A stretch of DNA of 64,000 nt from Rhizobium sp. BK251. Lineage in GTDB: Bacteria; Pseudomonadota; Alphaproteobacteria; Rhizobiales; Rhizobiaceae. The stretch's first letter is position 1; each line of letters starts with the position of its first letter. The position numbers were made by a program, and so were the translations under genes. Below are positions 25,449-32,839 of the stretch, piece by piece. The stretch spans positions 62,001 to 126,000 of the forward strand of contig NZ_SLUQ01000002.1 of NCBI RefSeq assembly GCF_004345245.1, written 5' to 3'. Below the pieces are notes generated by a model, which saw only the letters and a program-made list of their open reading frames with translations, was not told the DNA's origin and did not search any database.

Positions 25449-25886
25449 ATGTTGATGAGAAAGACGCTGGGCCCGCTGTGTGCGGGCGTATTCGCCTTTT
25501 CCGCGAATGTCGGTTTGGCCCAGGATGCGGCGGCTCCCGCGGGTGCCACGCTGAATGTTGAGCTCAATGCCCTGGCACCGTCCCAGAAGGGCTGCATGAT
25601 GACCTTCGTGGCCGAGAACAATCTCGAAGCCCCGGTCAACAAGATTTCGTTCGAACTCGCCTTCTTCAACGGAAAGAACACCGTCGACCGCATCACGGTG
25701 CTCGACTTCCGCGACCTGCCGCTCGGCAAGAAGCGGGTGCGCCAGTTCGACATGCCGAATGTGAAGTGCGAGGACGTGAGCCGCATCCTGATCAACGACA
25801 CGCCTGTCTGTGACGGACCGGCAGCCGGCGCCTGCATGAAGGGGCTTGTGACCCGCTCCCAGATCTCTGTCCCGTTCGAGGGCTGA
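25449..25886 (+). CDS. Small secreted protein of unknown function upstream of tonB
   Basis: 145 residues from the ATG at 25449, preceded by AAGAGG. A signal peptide (MRKTLGPLCAGVFAFSANVGLAQ) precedes a mature part with four Cys: 'KGCMMTFVAENNLE', 'NVKCEDVSRI', 'TPVCDGPAAGACMKG', suggesting two disulfides in the periplasm. I do not recognise a named domain. Rhizobial heme loci carry a comparable small gene between hmuP and tonB. It precedes tonB by 44 bases, so a periplasmic role in TonB-dependent heme uptake is reasonable inference. Confidence 0.75.
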   Translation: MLMRKTLGPLCAGVFAFSANVGLAQDAAAPAGATLNVELNALAPSQKGCMMTFVAENNLEAPVNKISFELAFFNGKNTVDRITVLDFRDLPLGKKRVRQFDMPNVKCEDVSRILINDTPVCDGPAAGACMKGLVTRSQISVPFEG

Positions 25887-25930
25887 GGTCGGGGAAGGTC
25901 GCACCGGTTCAGTAGTTGCGAGGCGCAGGC

Positions 25931-27256
25931 ATGAGAATTTCAGCGAAGTCCAGACCCGTGGGTGCTTTCGTGACCGATCCCCATGCCGGAAAAAGCGTGA
26001 ACGACAATGTGCCCGGAATTCATCCCGGGCATGAGTTGTCGGATCTGGAAGGGGTGCCTCGCCAGCCGGCCGGCGAAGCAGTCGTCCTCTATGCCCGTTT
26101 CGCCCATATCGGTTCTTTCCCCGTTCACGCGCATCACGGCGAGCCTGTCGCCAAGGCCGATGCGCCGGCGATGAATGCCGAGCCCGAGAAACCGATGCCG
26201 GGGGCAAAGCCTGCCGGGAAGCGAGTGACCTTCGCCTGCCTCGGTTCCGCCTTCTTCCATATCGGGCTCGTGGCAATTCTCGCGATGGGTCTTGTGGCAA
26301 CGCATGAGGAGTCGCAGGAGGAGGCCGGGGACGCCATCAGCGTCGTCATTCTCGGCGACTCGGATGCCGACCAGGCCTCTGCCGGCGAGCAGAAGGAAGA
26401 GCCGCCGCAGGAGATCGTCGCGGAGGCCGTGCAGCCGAAGACGCTGCAGCCGACAGAAGCCCAGCCGGTGCAGCAGGCGGAAACCCAGCCCACAGAGATC
26501 CAGCCCCAGCAGACGCAGGCCGTTGCGCCCGAGCCGGTGCAAGAGGCCGCACCTGTCGAGGCTGCCCAGCCGGTGCAAACCGCTTCCCCTCAGACGGTCG
26601 CAACGCCCGAGCCGGAAGTGCTGACGACCACGGCGCCGGCGGAGACCTCTGTCGTGCAGCCCATGGCCGCGACGGTGCCGGAGGAGATCAAGCCGACGGA
26701 GACCGCGGCGGTCGCCGAGGCATTGCCTGAGCCGGTGCCGCCTGAAGAGGTGGCCACGCCCGCGCCGAAGCCCGAGGCCATGCAGCCGGTTGAGAAGCCG
26801 AAGGAAACCACCAAGAAGGAGCCGCCGAAGAAGGCGGCCAAGACCAAGGCTGGGTCCGGTGGCGAAAACAAGCAGGATTCGAAAAGGGGAAGCTCGGACG
26901 GCGAGGAAGTTGCCCAGTCGGATCGCAACTCCCGCAGCGCCGGCAACAATTCCGGGGCGGGCAGTGCTGCTGTCGCCAACTATCCCGGCAAAGTGCAATC
27001 ACGCATCCGTCGCTCCGTCCGCGTGCCTTCCGAATACAAGCGCATGAGTGCGTCGACGACGGTGCGTGTGCGGCTTACCATCGAGTCCGGCGGGTCGCTC
27101 AGCGGTCTTTCCGTGGCGCGCAGCTCCGGAATACCTGCGTTGGATCAGGCGGTTATCGAAGGCGTGCGCCGTGCATCGCCCTTCCCGCCGTTGCCGGCGG
27201 AATGGGGAAGGCCGAGCTGGTCCTTCACGCAGGAAGTCCAGGTTACCGGTCGATAA
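25931..27256 (+). CDS. tonB: TonB energy-transducing protein with long N-terminal extension
   Basis: 441 residues from the ATG at 25931 (GAGG upstream); an in-frame TTG at 25916 is less likely. About 98 hydrophilic residues precede the single membrane helix (~99-123, FACLGSAFFHIGLVAILAMG), which keeps the functional His (His110). A Pro/Glu/Gln/Ala-rich spacer of about 200 residues follows, then a basic Lys/Ser stretch and the TonB_C domain (YPGKVQSRIRRSVRVPSEYK ... ASPFPPLPAEWG). It couples the ExbBD motor to outer-membrane receptors such as a heme receptor. ExbB/ExbD are not in this window. Confidence 0.92.
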   Translation: MRISAKSRPVGAFVTDPHAGKSVNDNVPGIHPGHELSDLEGVPRQPAGEAVVLYARFAHIGSFPVHAHHGEPVAKADAPAMNAEPEKPMPGAKPAGKRVTFACLGSAFFHIGLVAILAMGLVATHEESQEEAGDAISVVILGDSDADQASAGEQKEEPPQEIVAEAVQPKTLQPTEAQPVQQAETQPTEIQPQQTQAVAPEPVQEAAPVEAAQPVQTASPQTVATPEPEVLTTTAPAETSVVQPMAATVPEEIKPTETAAVAEALPEPVPPEEVATPAPKPEAMQPVEKPKETTKKEPPKKAAKTKAGSGGENKQDSKRGSSDGEEVAQSDRNSRSAGNNSGAGSAAVANYPGKVQSRIRRSVRVPSEYKRMSASTTVRVRLTIESGGSLSGLSVARSSGIPALDQAVIEGVRRASPFPPLPAEWGRPSWSFTQEVQVTGR

Positions 27257-27260
27257 AATA

Positions 27261-27275
27261 TGACAATCACAATCA
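27261..27275. promoter_or_regulatory. Iron-responsive (RirA-type) box before the DUF2325-hmuQ operon
   Basis: TGA-CAATCACAA-TCA is an exact TGA-N9-TCA. It lies five bases after the tonB stop and about 95 bases before the DUF2325 start, in a locally AT-rich stretch suitable for a promoter. Confidence 0.6.
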
Positions 27276-27369
27276 ACTTTATACTTTACTCTAAAAATCA
27301 AGTTTAATAAGGTCCCGTTCGCGCCGGTCGGAATCGACGGTGTGAGAGCAACCAGCGAACGGGTGGGGC

Positions 27370-27774
27370 ATGGCAAAAAAGGCGAAGAAGGAAGCGAAGC
27401 GCGCGAACCGCGAGGCCGCTCCGGCGCAGAAGGAAAATGCAGCCGGAAAATCCAAGCTTGATGGCCGCAGCTTCCTTTATGTTGGTGGTCGTGATTGCCA
27501 GGTGGCGCATCTGCGCGAAATCGCCAGCAGCTTCGGCGCCGAACTCATCCATCATGACGGCGGGTTGCGCGAAGCGGTTTCGCGGATCGACACGGTCTTA
27601 CCGTCCGTCGATTGTGTCTTCTGCCCTATCGACTGTATCAGCCACGATGCCTGCTTGCGGGTGAAGACGGGCTGCAAGAAGTTCGGCAAGGCTTTCATTC
27701 CGCTGCGGAACGGCAGCAAGTCTAGCCTGGAGCGTGCGCTCCACACGATGAATGAACGGAACAATTCCATATGA
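27370..27774 (+). CDS. DUF2325-family protein
   Basis: 134 residues. A Lys/Ala/Glu-rich basic leader of about 30 residues precedes the DUF2325 domain: 'FLYVGGRDCQVAHLREIASS', 'ELIHHDGGLREAVSRID', 'VFCPIDCISHDACLRVKTGC'. The pattern of Cys (RDCQ, CPIDC, DAC, GCKK) and HHDGG is typical, and suggests metal or redox chemistry, although no reaction is established for the family. It overlaps the next gene by four bases and lies behind an iron-response box, with hmuQ third in line. Confidence 0.8.
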   Translation: MAKKAKKEAKRANREAAPAQKENAAGKSKLDGRSFLYVGGRDCQVAHLREIASSFGAELIHHDGGLREAVSRIDTVLPSVDCVFCPIDCISHDACLRVKTGCKKFGKAFIPLRNGSKSSLERALHTMNERNNSI

Positions 27775-28049
27775 GCAATGAACGCCCTGACGGGTTTATG
27801 ATGATAGGCCTGCACAAGCTCGCCTCGCAGAATGGCGATGGCCTCGTGCCTGAACTCTATGAACTCCTGGCTCGCAATGCCGAGCGCCAGATGAACCAGC
27901 CAAACGTAGCGCAGTTCCCGGTCTGGGAAGCCCGCATGCCAGGCGAGCAGCCGGCGCTTCCGATTGCCGAAGACGCGGCAAACGGCGGCAACGTGATTGC
28001 TTTCCCGGCTCGAACGGGCGAAACTTCGGCGGAAAAGAAAAGAAGCTGA
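27771..28049 (+). CDS. Small protein of unknown function in the hmuQ operon
   Basis: 92 residues, soluble, overlapping the DUF2325 stop by four bases (ATGA). The N-terminal half is helical (MMIGLHKLASQNGDGLVPEL...LLARNAERQM); the C-terminal half is Pro/Ala-rich with 'GNVIAFPARTGE'. I recognise no domain. Tight coupling between DUF2325 and hmuQ genes argues that it is real and linked to heme or iron metabolism. Confidence 0.65.
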   Translation: MSNERPDGFMMIGLHKLASQNGDGLVPELYELLARNAERQMNQPNVAQFPVWEARMPGEQPALPIAEDAANGGNVIAFPARTGETSAEKKRS

Positions 28050-28056
28050 GGTTGAC

Positions 28057-28371
28057 ATGTATATCGCGATGAACCGCTTCAAGGTGGCCACCGGATCCGA
28101 AGCGACTTTCGAGGACGTGTGGCGCAAGCGCGATTCCAGCCTTTCGCAGGTTCCCGGTTTCGTCGAGTTCCACCTGCTGCGGGGCAGGGCCAACGAGGAG
28201 GAAGGCTACACGCTGTTTGCCTCCCATACGATCTGGCGCAGCGAAGAGGACTTTCTTAACTGGACGAAGTCCGAGAATTTCCGCGCGGCCCATCGCAATG
28301 CCGGCGAGAACCGGACCATGTATTTAGGCCCGCCGGTGTTCGAAGGTTTCAACGCCGTCGAAAACGTCTGA
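28057..28371 (+). CDS. hmuQ: Heme-degrading monooxygenase HmuQ-like (IsdG/ABM fold)
   Basis: 104 residues of the dimeric alpha-beta barrel (antibiotic biosynthesis monooxygenase) fold, with landmarks 'MYIAMNRFKVATGSEATFED', 'WRKRDSSLSQVPGFVEFHLL', 'YTLFASHTIWRSEEDFLNW' and 'FRAAHRNAG'. The FASHTIW and AHR His residues match HmuQ/HmuD of bradyrhizobia, which open heme and release iron in the cytoplasm. Third gene of the operon, seven bases after its predecessor; the whole heme locus supports the assignment. Confidence 0.88.
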   Translation: MYIAMNRFKVATGSEATFEDVWRKRDSSLSQVPGFVEFHLLRGRANEEEGYTLFASHTIWRSEEDFLNWTKSENFRAAHRNAGENRTMYLGPPVFEGFNAVENV

Positions 28372-28389
28372 ACAGGCCTCCGACGAGCT

Positions 28390-28938
28390 TTACTCTTCGG
28401 TCCGAAACTTGAGCACCATGCCGGCCCGGCGGTCGGCACCCATGCCGCTTGCAATTTCCTTGTCGAGAATTGCCTTGAGGGCGGCCGGCGCCGCCTTGGG
28501 ACCGGGCTCATGGAAGCCCAGCGATGCATAGAACGGATAATTGAACGGCACGAAGCGATCCGTCGTCAGCATCGCGGCGGAAAAGCCGCGCCTTCGCGCA
28601 GCGTCGAGCGCAGTACCGATCAGGCCACGACCGATCCCACGGCGCTGATAGCGGCGCAGAACGTCGATCTCCGCGATATAGAGCCTGCCGTCGATCTCCT
28701 CGGCGGCGAGAAAGCCGATTGGCCGGTCGCTTTCGTCCACGGCAACGAAAAGCAATCCTTCTGACAGACAGGCGGCGAGCTGGTCGTGCGCAAGCGGATG
28801 CGGTTCGTCCGGAAAGGGAACACCGGCCTCGATCAGTGCCTCGGCGGCGTCCATCTCGATGACCGTCAGCTCGTCGAGTTCGTCGAAGCGCGCAAGCCTC
28901 GTGGGGATATGCGGGTATCTCTCGTCGACGGGCATCAT
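28390..28938 (-). CDS. GNAT-family N-acetyltransferase
   Basis: 182 residues. The acetyl-CoA loop appears as 'RRYQRRGIGRGLIGTALDAARRRG' (R-x-x-G-x-G/A pattern), preceded by the strand 'GRLYIAEIDVL' and followed by 'VPFNYPFYASLGFHEPG', the conserved NxxFYxxxGF segment. It would acetylate a small molecule or protein; the substrate is unknown. Converges with hmuQ, 18 bases away. The start may be 28938 or the next Met. Confidence 0.85.
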   Translation of the reverse strand: MMPVDERYPHIPTRLARFDELDELTVIEMDAAEALIEAGVPFPDEPHPLAHDQLAACLSEGLLFVAVDESDRPIGFLAAEEIDGRLYIAEIDVLRRYQRRGIGRGLIGTALDAARRRGFSAAMLTTDRFVPFNYPFYASLGFHEPGPKAAPAALKAILDKEIASGMGADRRAGMVLKFRTEE

Positions 28939-28959
28939 CCCTGCTCCTCGATCGTTGGC

Positions 28960-29325
28960 TTAGCGGCGCATGACGCTCCCGGCGGCAACCGCGAGCCAGC
29001 CGAACATCATGGTAAAGCCGCCAGTCGGTGCCGCCAGGGGAAAGAGGCCGGAACCGGCAAAGCGCAAGGAAACGAGATCGCCTGCAAAGAGGAGCGTACC
29101 GACACCGATCAGCAAGCCGGCGAGCCAGGCGATCCTGATCTTACTTGCACCGATCGCAAGCGCCAGAAGGGCAGGGGCATGGGCCAGGCACATGGCCGAA
29201 GCCGAAGCCGGCAGTTGAGCGTCACCGCCGCCATGGGCCGCCACGGCAGCAAGCGCGACACCGGCAAAGCCCAGGAGGCCGGCAAGCAGGTAGAAGAACG
29301 GCACCAGGCGGTCGTTGAGGCTCAT
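28960..29325 (-). CDS. DUF423-family membrane protein
   Basis: 121 residues with four hydrophobic segments and the family pattern 'GVALAAVAAHGGG' near the start and 'APTGGFTMMFGWLAVAAGSVM' at the end. Start at 29325 (MSLNDRLVPFFYLL); the frame remains open to 29448 but overlaps the hemoglobin gene. DUF423 (YwdK/YgdD) proteins are inner-membrane proteins without a known activity. It follows the truncated hemoglobin gene by eight bases. Confidence 0.82.
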   Translation of the reverse strand: MSLNDRLVPFFYLLAGLLGFAGVALAAVAAHGGGDAQLPASASAMCLAHAPALLALAIGASKIRIAWLAGLLIGVGTLLFAGDLVSLRFAGSGLFPLAAPTGGFTMMFGWLAVAAGSVMRR

Positions 29326-29333
29326 GATCAGTC

Positions 29334-29723
29334 CTATTCCCGGTTCTGCATGTGGTAGGCGAGCCGTTCGACTGGCTCCCAGATGATGGCGCGCAGTTTT
29401 TCGTTGGCTATAGTCTCTTCCATCGCGCGCCGGAAACAGAGCAGCCACTCGTCGCGTTCGACCGGTCCGATGCTGGCCACGAAATGGCGCCGACGCAACA
29501 TCGGGTGCCCGCGCTTCTCGACGTAGAGGGGCGGCCCGCCGAGATATCCGGTGAGGTATTCGTAAAGCTTTTCCTCGCTGCCGGTGAGGCTTGGCGGATG
29601 GATGGCGCGGACATGGCTTGCTTCCGGAAGCGTGTCCATCAGTTCGTAGAAGCGGTGCACGAGCGCCCGCACGGTGTTCTCACCGCCGATCGCCTCGTAC
29701 AACGTGATGGCTTCCCCTGTCAT
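29334..29723 (-). CDS. glbO: Group II truncated hemoglobin
   Basis: 129 residues, the 2-on-2 globin length. Landmarks: 'LYEAIGGENTVRALVHRFYELM' (helices A/B with Tyr B10), 'LTGYLGGPPLYVEKRGHPML' with the E-F region, 'RRRHFVASIGPVERDEWLLCF' containing the proximal His and the group II Trp G8. Such proteins bind O2 and NO and are linked to NO detoxification. Transcribed ahead of the DUF423 and probably GNAT genes. Confidence 0.92.
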   Translation of the reverse strand: MTGEAITLYEAIGGENTVRALVHRFYELMDTLPEASHVRAIHPPSLTGSEEKLYEYLTGYLGGPPLYVEKRGHPMLRRRHFVASIGPVERDEWLLCFRRAMEETIANEKLRAIIWEPVERLAYHMQNRE

Positions 29724-29866
29724 GAACCGCCTTTCGGACTATAATTGTTCCTTCATGCCCTGCGTCGATCCCTCGTGCAACAATATGTGTGTGCGGCATT
29801 TGGCGTCACGGATAAATGGCGCCGGATTTTGCCTTTGTGCTTCGCAGGAGTAGCCCGGGTTAATTC

Positions 29867-29888
29867 TTGACAGAACCGTCCGGACGGT
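29867..29888 (+). promoter_or_regulatory. Promoter -35 with overlapping palindromic operator of the TetR-SMR operon
   Basis: TTGACA at 29867-29872 is followed at once by the perfect 14-bp palindrome ACCGTCCGGACGGT (29875-29888), so the operator fills the promoter spacer; TATCTT overlaps at 29888-29893. The TetR gene starts at 29902 right after AGAGG. The layout fits tight autorepression. Confidence 0.7.
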
Positions 29889-29901
29889 ATCTTTAGAGGC
29901 C

Positions 29902-30465
29902 ATGTCAGAAGCGCACCACCGTAGAAAGCAACCTGTTCTCGTCCGCCGGCAATTGCTGGAGGTCGCGGCGCGCCTTGCCGCAGAGCAGGGGATGACGGCG
30001 GTGACACTCGACGCCGTCTCCGGCGCCTCGGGCGTCAGCAAGGGCGGCTTGCTGCATCATTTCCCGAACAAGAATGCCCTTCTCGACGCGCTTTTCGACA
30101 GTCTTTCCGAGAGGTTCAGCGCCGAGATCGAAGAGGTGATGCGCAACGATCCCGTTCCGCATGGGCGGTTTACGCGCGCCTATCTCAGTATCTGCGCCAG
30201 CCTCCGCGACCGGCCGGCCGAGTCCAGCGGCTGGACGCAGATCACCATGGCTCTGCTTGCCGAGCCGCGCCTCCGCCACCGGTGGCGTGAATGGGTCAGG
30301 CTGCGCGAGGAGGAGTATGTCGGCACAGATTCCTCGGTGAATGCGCAGATCGTTCGCCTTGCCGCCGACGGGCTCTGGCTCGCGGACATGCTGGGGAGCC
30401 ATGAGCTCGACGCCGCCGAACGGCAGGCAATGCTCGAGCGCCTCGCAGAACTCGCCAGCCTCTAA
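29902..30465 (+). CDS. TetR-family regulator of the SMR efflux gene
   Basis: 187 residues. HTH reads 'VTLDAVSGASGVSKGGLLHHF', where GGLLHHF is characteristic of a TetR subgroup with the TetR_C_23-like ligand domain. First gene of a two-gene operon with the SMR transporter 17 bases downstream. The promoter overlaps a palindrome, implying autoregulation relieved by a cationic drug or similar ligand. Confidence 0.87.
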   Translation: MSEAHHRRKQPVLVRRQLLEVAARLAAEQGMTAVTLDAVSGASGVSKGGLLHHFPNKNALLDALFDSLSERFSAEIEEVMRNDPVPHGRFTRAYLSICASLRDRPAESSGWTQITMALLAEPRLRHRWREWVRLREEEYVGTDSSVNAQIVRLAADGLWLADMLGSHELDAAERQAMLERLAELASL

Positions 30466-30482
30466 GGCCCCAGGAACCAGCC

Positions 30483-30824
30483 ATGAACATAACTGCAGTC
30501 TACGCAATGCTCTTCGTCGCCATCGTGCTCGAGGTGGTCGGCACGACCGCCCTGCAGATGTCGCAACAGTTCACGCGCCTCTGGCCCACTCTCGCGGTCA
30601 TTGCGTGCTATGCGGGTGCCTTCTATTGCCTATCCTTGACCTTGCGCAGCATACCGGTCGGGGTCGCCTACGCGATCTGGAGCGCGCTCGGCATCGTGCT
30701 GATCTCCTCCGTCGGCCTTGTCTTCTTCAAGCAGAAGCTCGATCTGGCTGCTGTTATCGGGCTCGGCCTCATCATCGCCGGCGTGGTCGTCGTCAACCTG
30801 TTTTCGAAGTCTGTCTCTCACTAA
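30483..30824 (+). CDS. Small multidrug resistance (SMR/EmrE-like) transporter
   Basis: 113 residues and four helices. The membrane-embedded Glu of helix 1 is present in 'LFVAIVLEVVGTTALQMS', and helix 3 carries 'GVAYAIWSALGIVLISSVG', both diagnostic of SMR proteins. It exchanges protons for lipophilic cations as an antiparallel dimer. Co-transcribed with the TetR gene; a modest hairpin follows. Confidence 0.93.
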   Translation: MNITAVYAMLFVAIVLEVVGTTALQMSQQFTRLWPTLAVIACYAGAFYCLSLTLRSIPVGVAYAIWSALGIVLISSVGLVFFKQKLDLAAVIGLGLIIAGVVVVNLFSKSVSH

Positions 30825-30829
30825 AACGG

Positions 30830-30851
30830 GTGAGGATCTCCTCACTTTCCT
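30830..30851 (+). terminator. Weak terminator-like hairpin after the SMR gene
   Basis: GTGAGGA-TC-TCCTCAC is a perfect 7-bp inverted repeat starting five bases after the SMR stop; the trailing TTTCCTCTTT is only partly T-rich, so efficiency is uncertain. Confidence 0.45.
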
Positions 30852-30926
30852 CTTTGTCAAACTCTGCGAAGCCTCTATGTGTTGCTGGAGCGCGGGCAGC
30901 TGGCGGAGCAGAGGAGTACGCTTCGT

Positions 30927-30940
30927 CCAAAGCGCTTTGG
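30927..30940. promoter_or_regulatory. LacI-family-type operator upstream of thuA
   Basis: CCAAAGCGCTTTGG is a perfect 14-bp palindrome with the central CG that LacI/GalR-family repressors favour (AAAGCGCTTT core). It lies 43 bases upstream of the ThuA start at 30984. No LacI-family gene occurs in the window, so the regulator would be encoded elsewhere. Confidence 0.6.
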
Positions 30941-30983
30941 ATGATTGCCGCGATTACAAATTCCGCAGAGGAGTAAGATAGTT

Positions 30984-31769
30984 ATGACCATCCGCACCGT
31001 TGTCTGGGGGGAGAATATCCACGAGCGCACCAACAAGGTCGTCGCCGAAATCTATCCAGATGGGATGCACACCACGATTGCCAACGCGCTCAATGCCGAT
31101 CCGGCAATCAGGGCGACGACGGCCACGCTGCAGGAGCCCGAGCACGGCCTTAACGAGGCGCGGCTGGCAGAGACCGACGTGCTGCTCTGGTGGGGCCACA
31201 AGGATCACGGTGCCGTCGACGACGAGATCGTCGAGCGCGTGGCGAAAAGGGTGTGGGAGGGTATGGGTCTCATCGTGCTCCACTCCGGCCACTTCTCGAA
31301 GATCTTCAAGCGCCTGATGGGAACGCCATGCGCGCTGAAGTGGCGTGAGGCGGGCGAGCGCGAGAGGCTCTGGGTCATCAATCCGCGCCATCCGATCGCT
31401 GCCGGTCTCGACGACAATTTCGTCCTGGAGAACGAGGAGATGTATGGCGAGCAGTTCTCCGTGCCTGAACCGCTGGAGACGGTCTTCATCTCCTGGTTCC
31501 AGGGCGGCGAGGTGTTCAGGTCCGGCATGACTTGGCGGCGCGGCGCGGGCAACATCTTCTATTTCCGCCCCGGACACGAGACCTATCCGAGTTATCACGA
31601 TGCCAACGTGAAGAAGGTGCTGTCCAACGCGGTCAAGTGGGCCCACAACCCCGAGGGGGCGTTGACTGCGATTCACGATGCGCCAAATGTTCCCGTCGAG
31701 AAGGCCCTGGAGCCGATCGTCGAACGCGGACCGAAACTGCACCAGGCCGGCGAAGCCGGTTACCGCTGA
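30984..31769 (+). CDS. thuA: ThuA-family trehalose utilization protein
   Basis: 261 residues from the ATG at 30984, which follows GAGGAG; an in-frame ATG at 30945 is less likely. ThuA-like landmarks: '[20 protein letters not shown]', '[19 protein letters not shown]', '[20 protein letters not shown]', '[19 protein letters not shown]'. The family has a class I glutamine amidotransferase-like fold and, in S. meliloti, acts with ThuB in keto-disaccharide (trehalose/maltitol) breakdown. Followed eight bases later by a ThuB-like oxidoreductase. Confidence 0.88.
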   Translation: MTIRTVVWGENIHERTNKVVAEIYPDGMHTTIANALNADPAIRATTATLQEPEHGLNEARLAETDVLLWWGHKDHGAVDDEIVERVAKRVWEGMGLIVLHSGHFSKIFKRLMGTPCALKWREAGERERLWVINPRHPIAAGLDDNFVLENEEMYGEQFSVPEPLETVFISWFQGGEVFRSGMTWRRGAGNIFYFRPGHETYPSYHDANVKKVLSNAVKWAHNPEGALTAIHDAPNVPVEKALEPIVERGPKLHQAGEAGYR

Positions 31770-31777
31770 GGTATAGC

Positions 31778-32821
31778 ATGCGTCTTATCATTGTTGGCAC
31801 GGGCGTGATGGCAAAGAATCAGCTCGACCATTTCACGCGCATTGACGGCGTCGAAGTCGTCGGCGCGGTCGACAGCGATGCAAACCGGCTTGCGGCCTTT
31901 GCCGACAAGTGGGGCATCGAGAAGCGCTTTCTCTCTCTGGACGAGGCAATCGCCTGGGGAGATTTCGATGCCGCCTCGAATGTCACGCCCGACCGGGTCC
32001 ATCATCCCACTACCCTTGCCCTCATTGCAGCGGGCAAGCATGTCTTCTGCGAGAAGCCGCTGGCCGAAAACTATGAAAAGGCCCTCGAGATGACCGAGGC
32101 GGCCGAGAGGGCGGGCGTCATCAACATGGTGAACCTGACCTACCGCAACGTCGCGCCGCTGCAACGGGCGCGGCAGATGGTGCTTGCCGGCGAGATCGGC
32201 ACGGTCAAGCATGTCGAGGCGTCCTATCTGCAGAGCTGGCTGGTTTCCAAGGCCTGGGGCGATTGGCGCACCGAATCGACCTGGCTCTGGCGGCTTTCGA
32301 CCGGCCATGGGTCGAACGGCGTTCTGGGCGATGTCGGCATCCACATTCTCGATTTTGCTGCCTATGGCGCAGCGACCGATATCGACCACGTCTTTGCCCG
32401 GTTGAAGACGTTCAACAAGGCGCCTGGCGGCCAAATCGGCGAATATATGCTCGATGCCAACGACAGCTTCGCCATGTCGGTCGATTTCGCCAACGGCGCG
32501 CTCGGTGTGATCCATGCGAGCCGCTGGGCGACCGGCCACCTCAACGAACTGAAGCTGCGTATCTATGGCGAGAGGGGTGGCCTCGAAGTCATGCATCGCA
32601 CCGGCGAATCCGAACTGCGTGGCTGCGTTGGCGACGACGCGGAAAGCGCCGTATGGAAGACGATCGAAGTTGCGCCTGTGCCGACGAACTACGAGCGCTT
32701 CGTGGAGGCGGTGGCGACGGGTGTCCAGCCGGATCCCAATTTCCGCCACGCCGCAAACCTTCAAAAGGTTCTCGATCTGGCGATGGTCACCGAACGTGAA
32801 CGCAAGGAATCGAAGGTCTGA
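31778..32821 (+). CDS. thuB: Gfo/Idh/MocA-family oxidoreductase, ThuB-like
   Basis: 347 residues from the ATG at 31778. Rossmann motif 'MRLIIVGTGVMAKNQLDHF' and the family signature 'GKHVFCEKPLAENYEKA' with catalytic Lys are present; the C-terminal GFO_IDH_MocA_C part carries 'VEASYLQSWLVSK' and 'HGSNGVLGDVGIHILDFAAY'. It would oxidise or reduce a sugar with NAD(P)H; pairing with ThuA suggests 3-keto-sugar formation from a disaccharide. ThuB assignment is by context; other sugar dehydrogenases look similar. Confidence 0.82.
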   Translation: MRLIIVGTGVMAKNQLDHFTRIDGVEVVGAVDSDANRLAAFADKWGIEKRFLSLDEAIAWGDFDAASNVTPDRVHHPTTLALIAAGKHVFCEKPLAENYEKALEMTEAAERAGVINMVNLTYRNVAPLQRARQMVLAGEIGTVKHVEASYLQSWLVSKAWGDWRTESTWLWRLSTGHGSNGVLGDVGIHILDFAAYGAATDIDHVFARLKTFNKAPGGQIGEYMLDANDSFAMSVDFANGALGVIHASRWATGHLNELKLRIYGERGGLEVMHRTGESELRGCVGDDAESAVWKTIEVAPVPTNYERFVEAVATGVQPDPNFRHAANLQKVLDLAMVTERERKESKV

Positions 32822-32839
32822 GCCGCACCTTGCTGCTCT

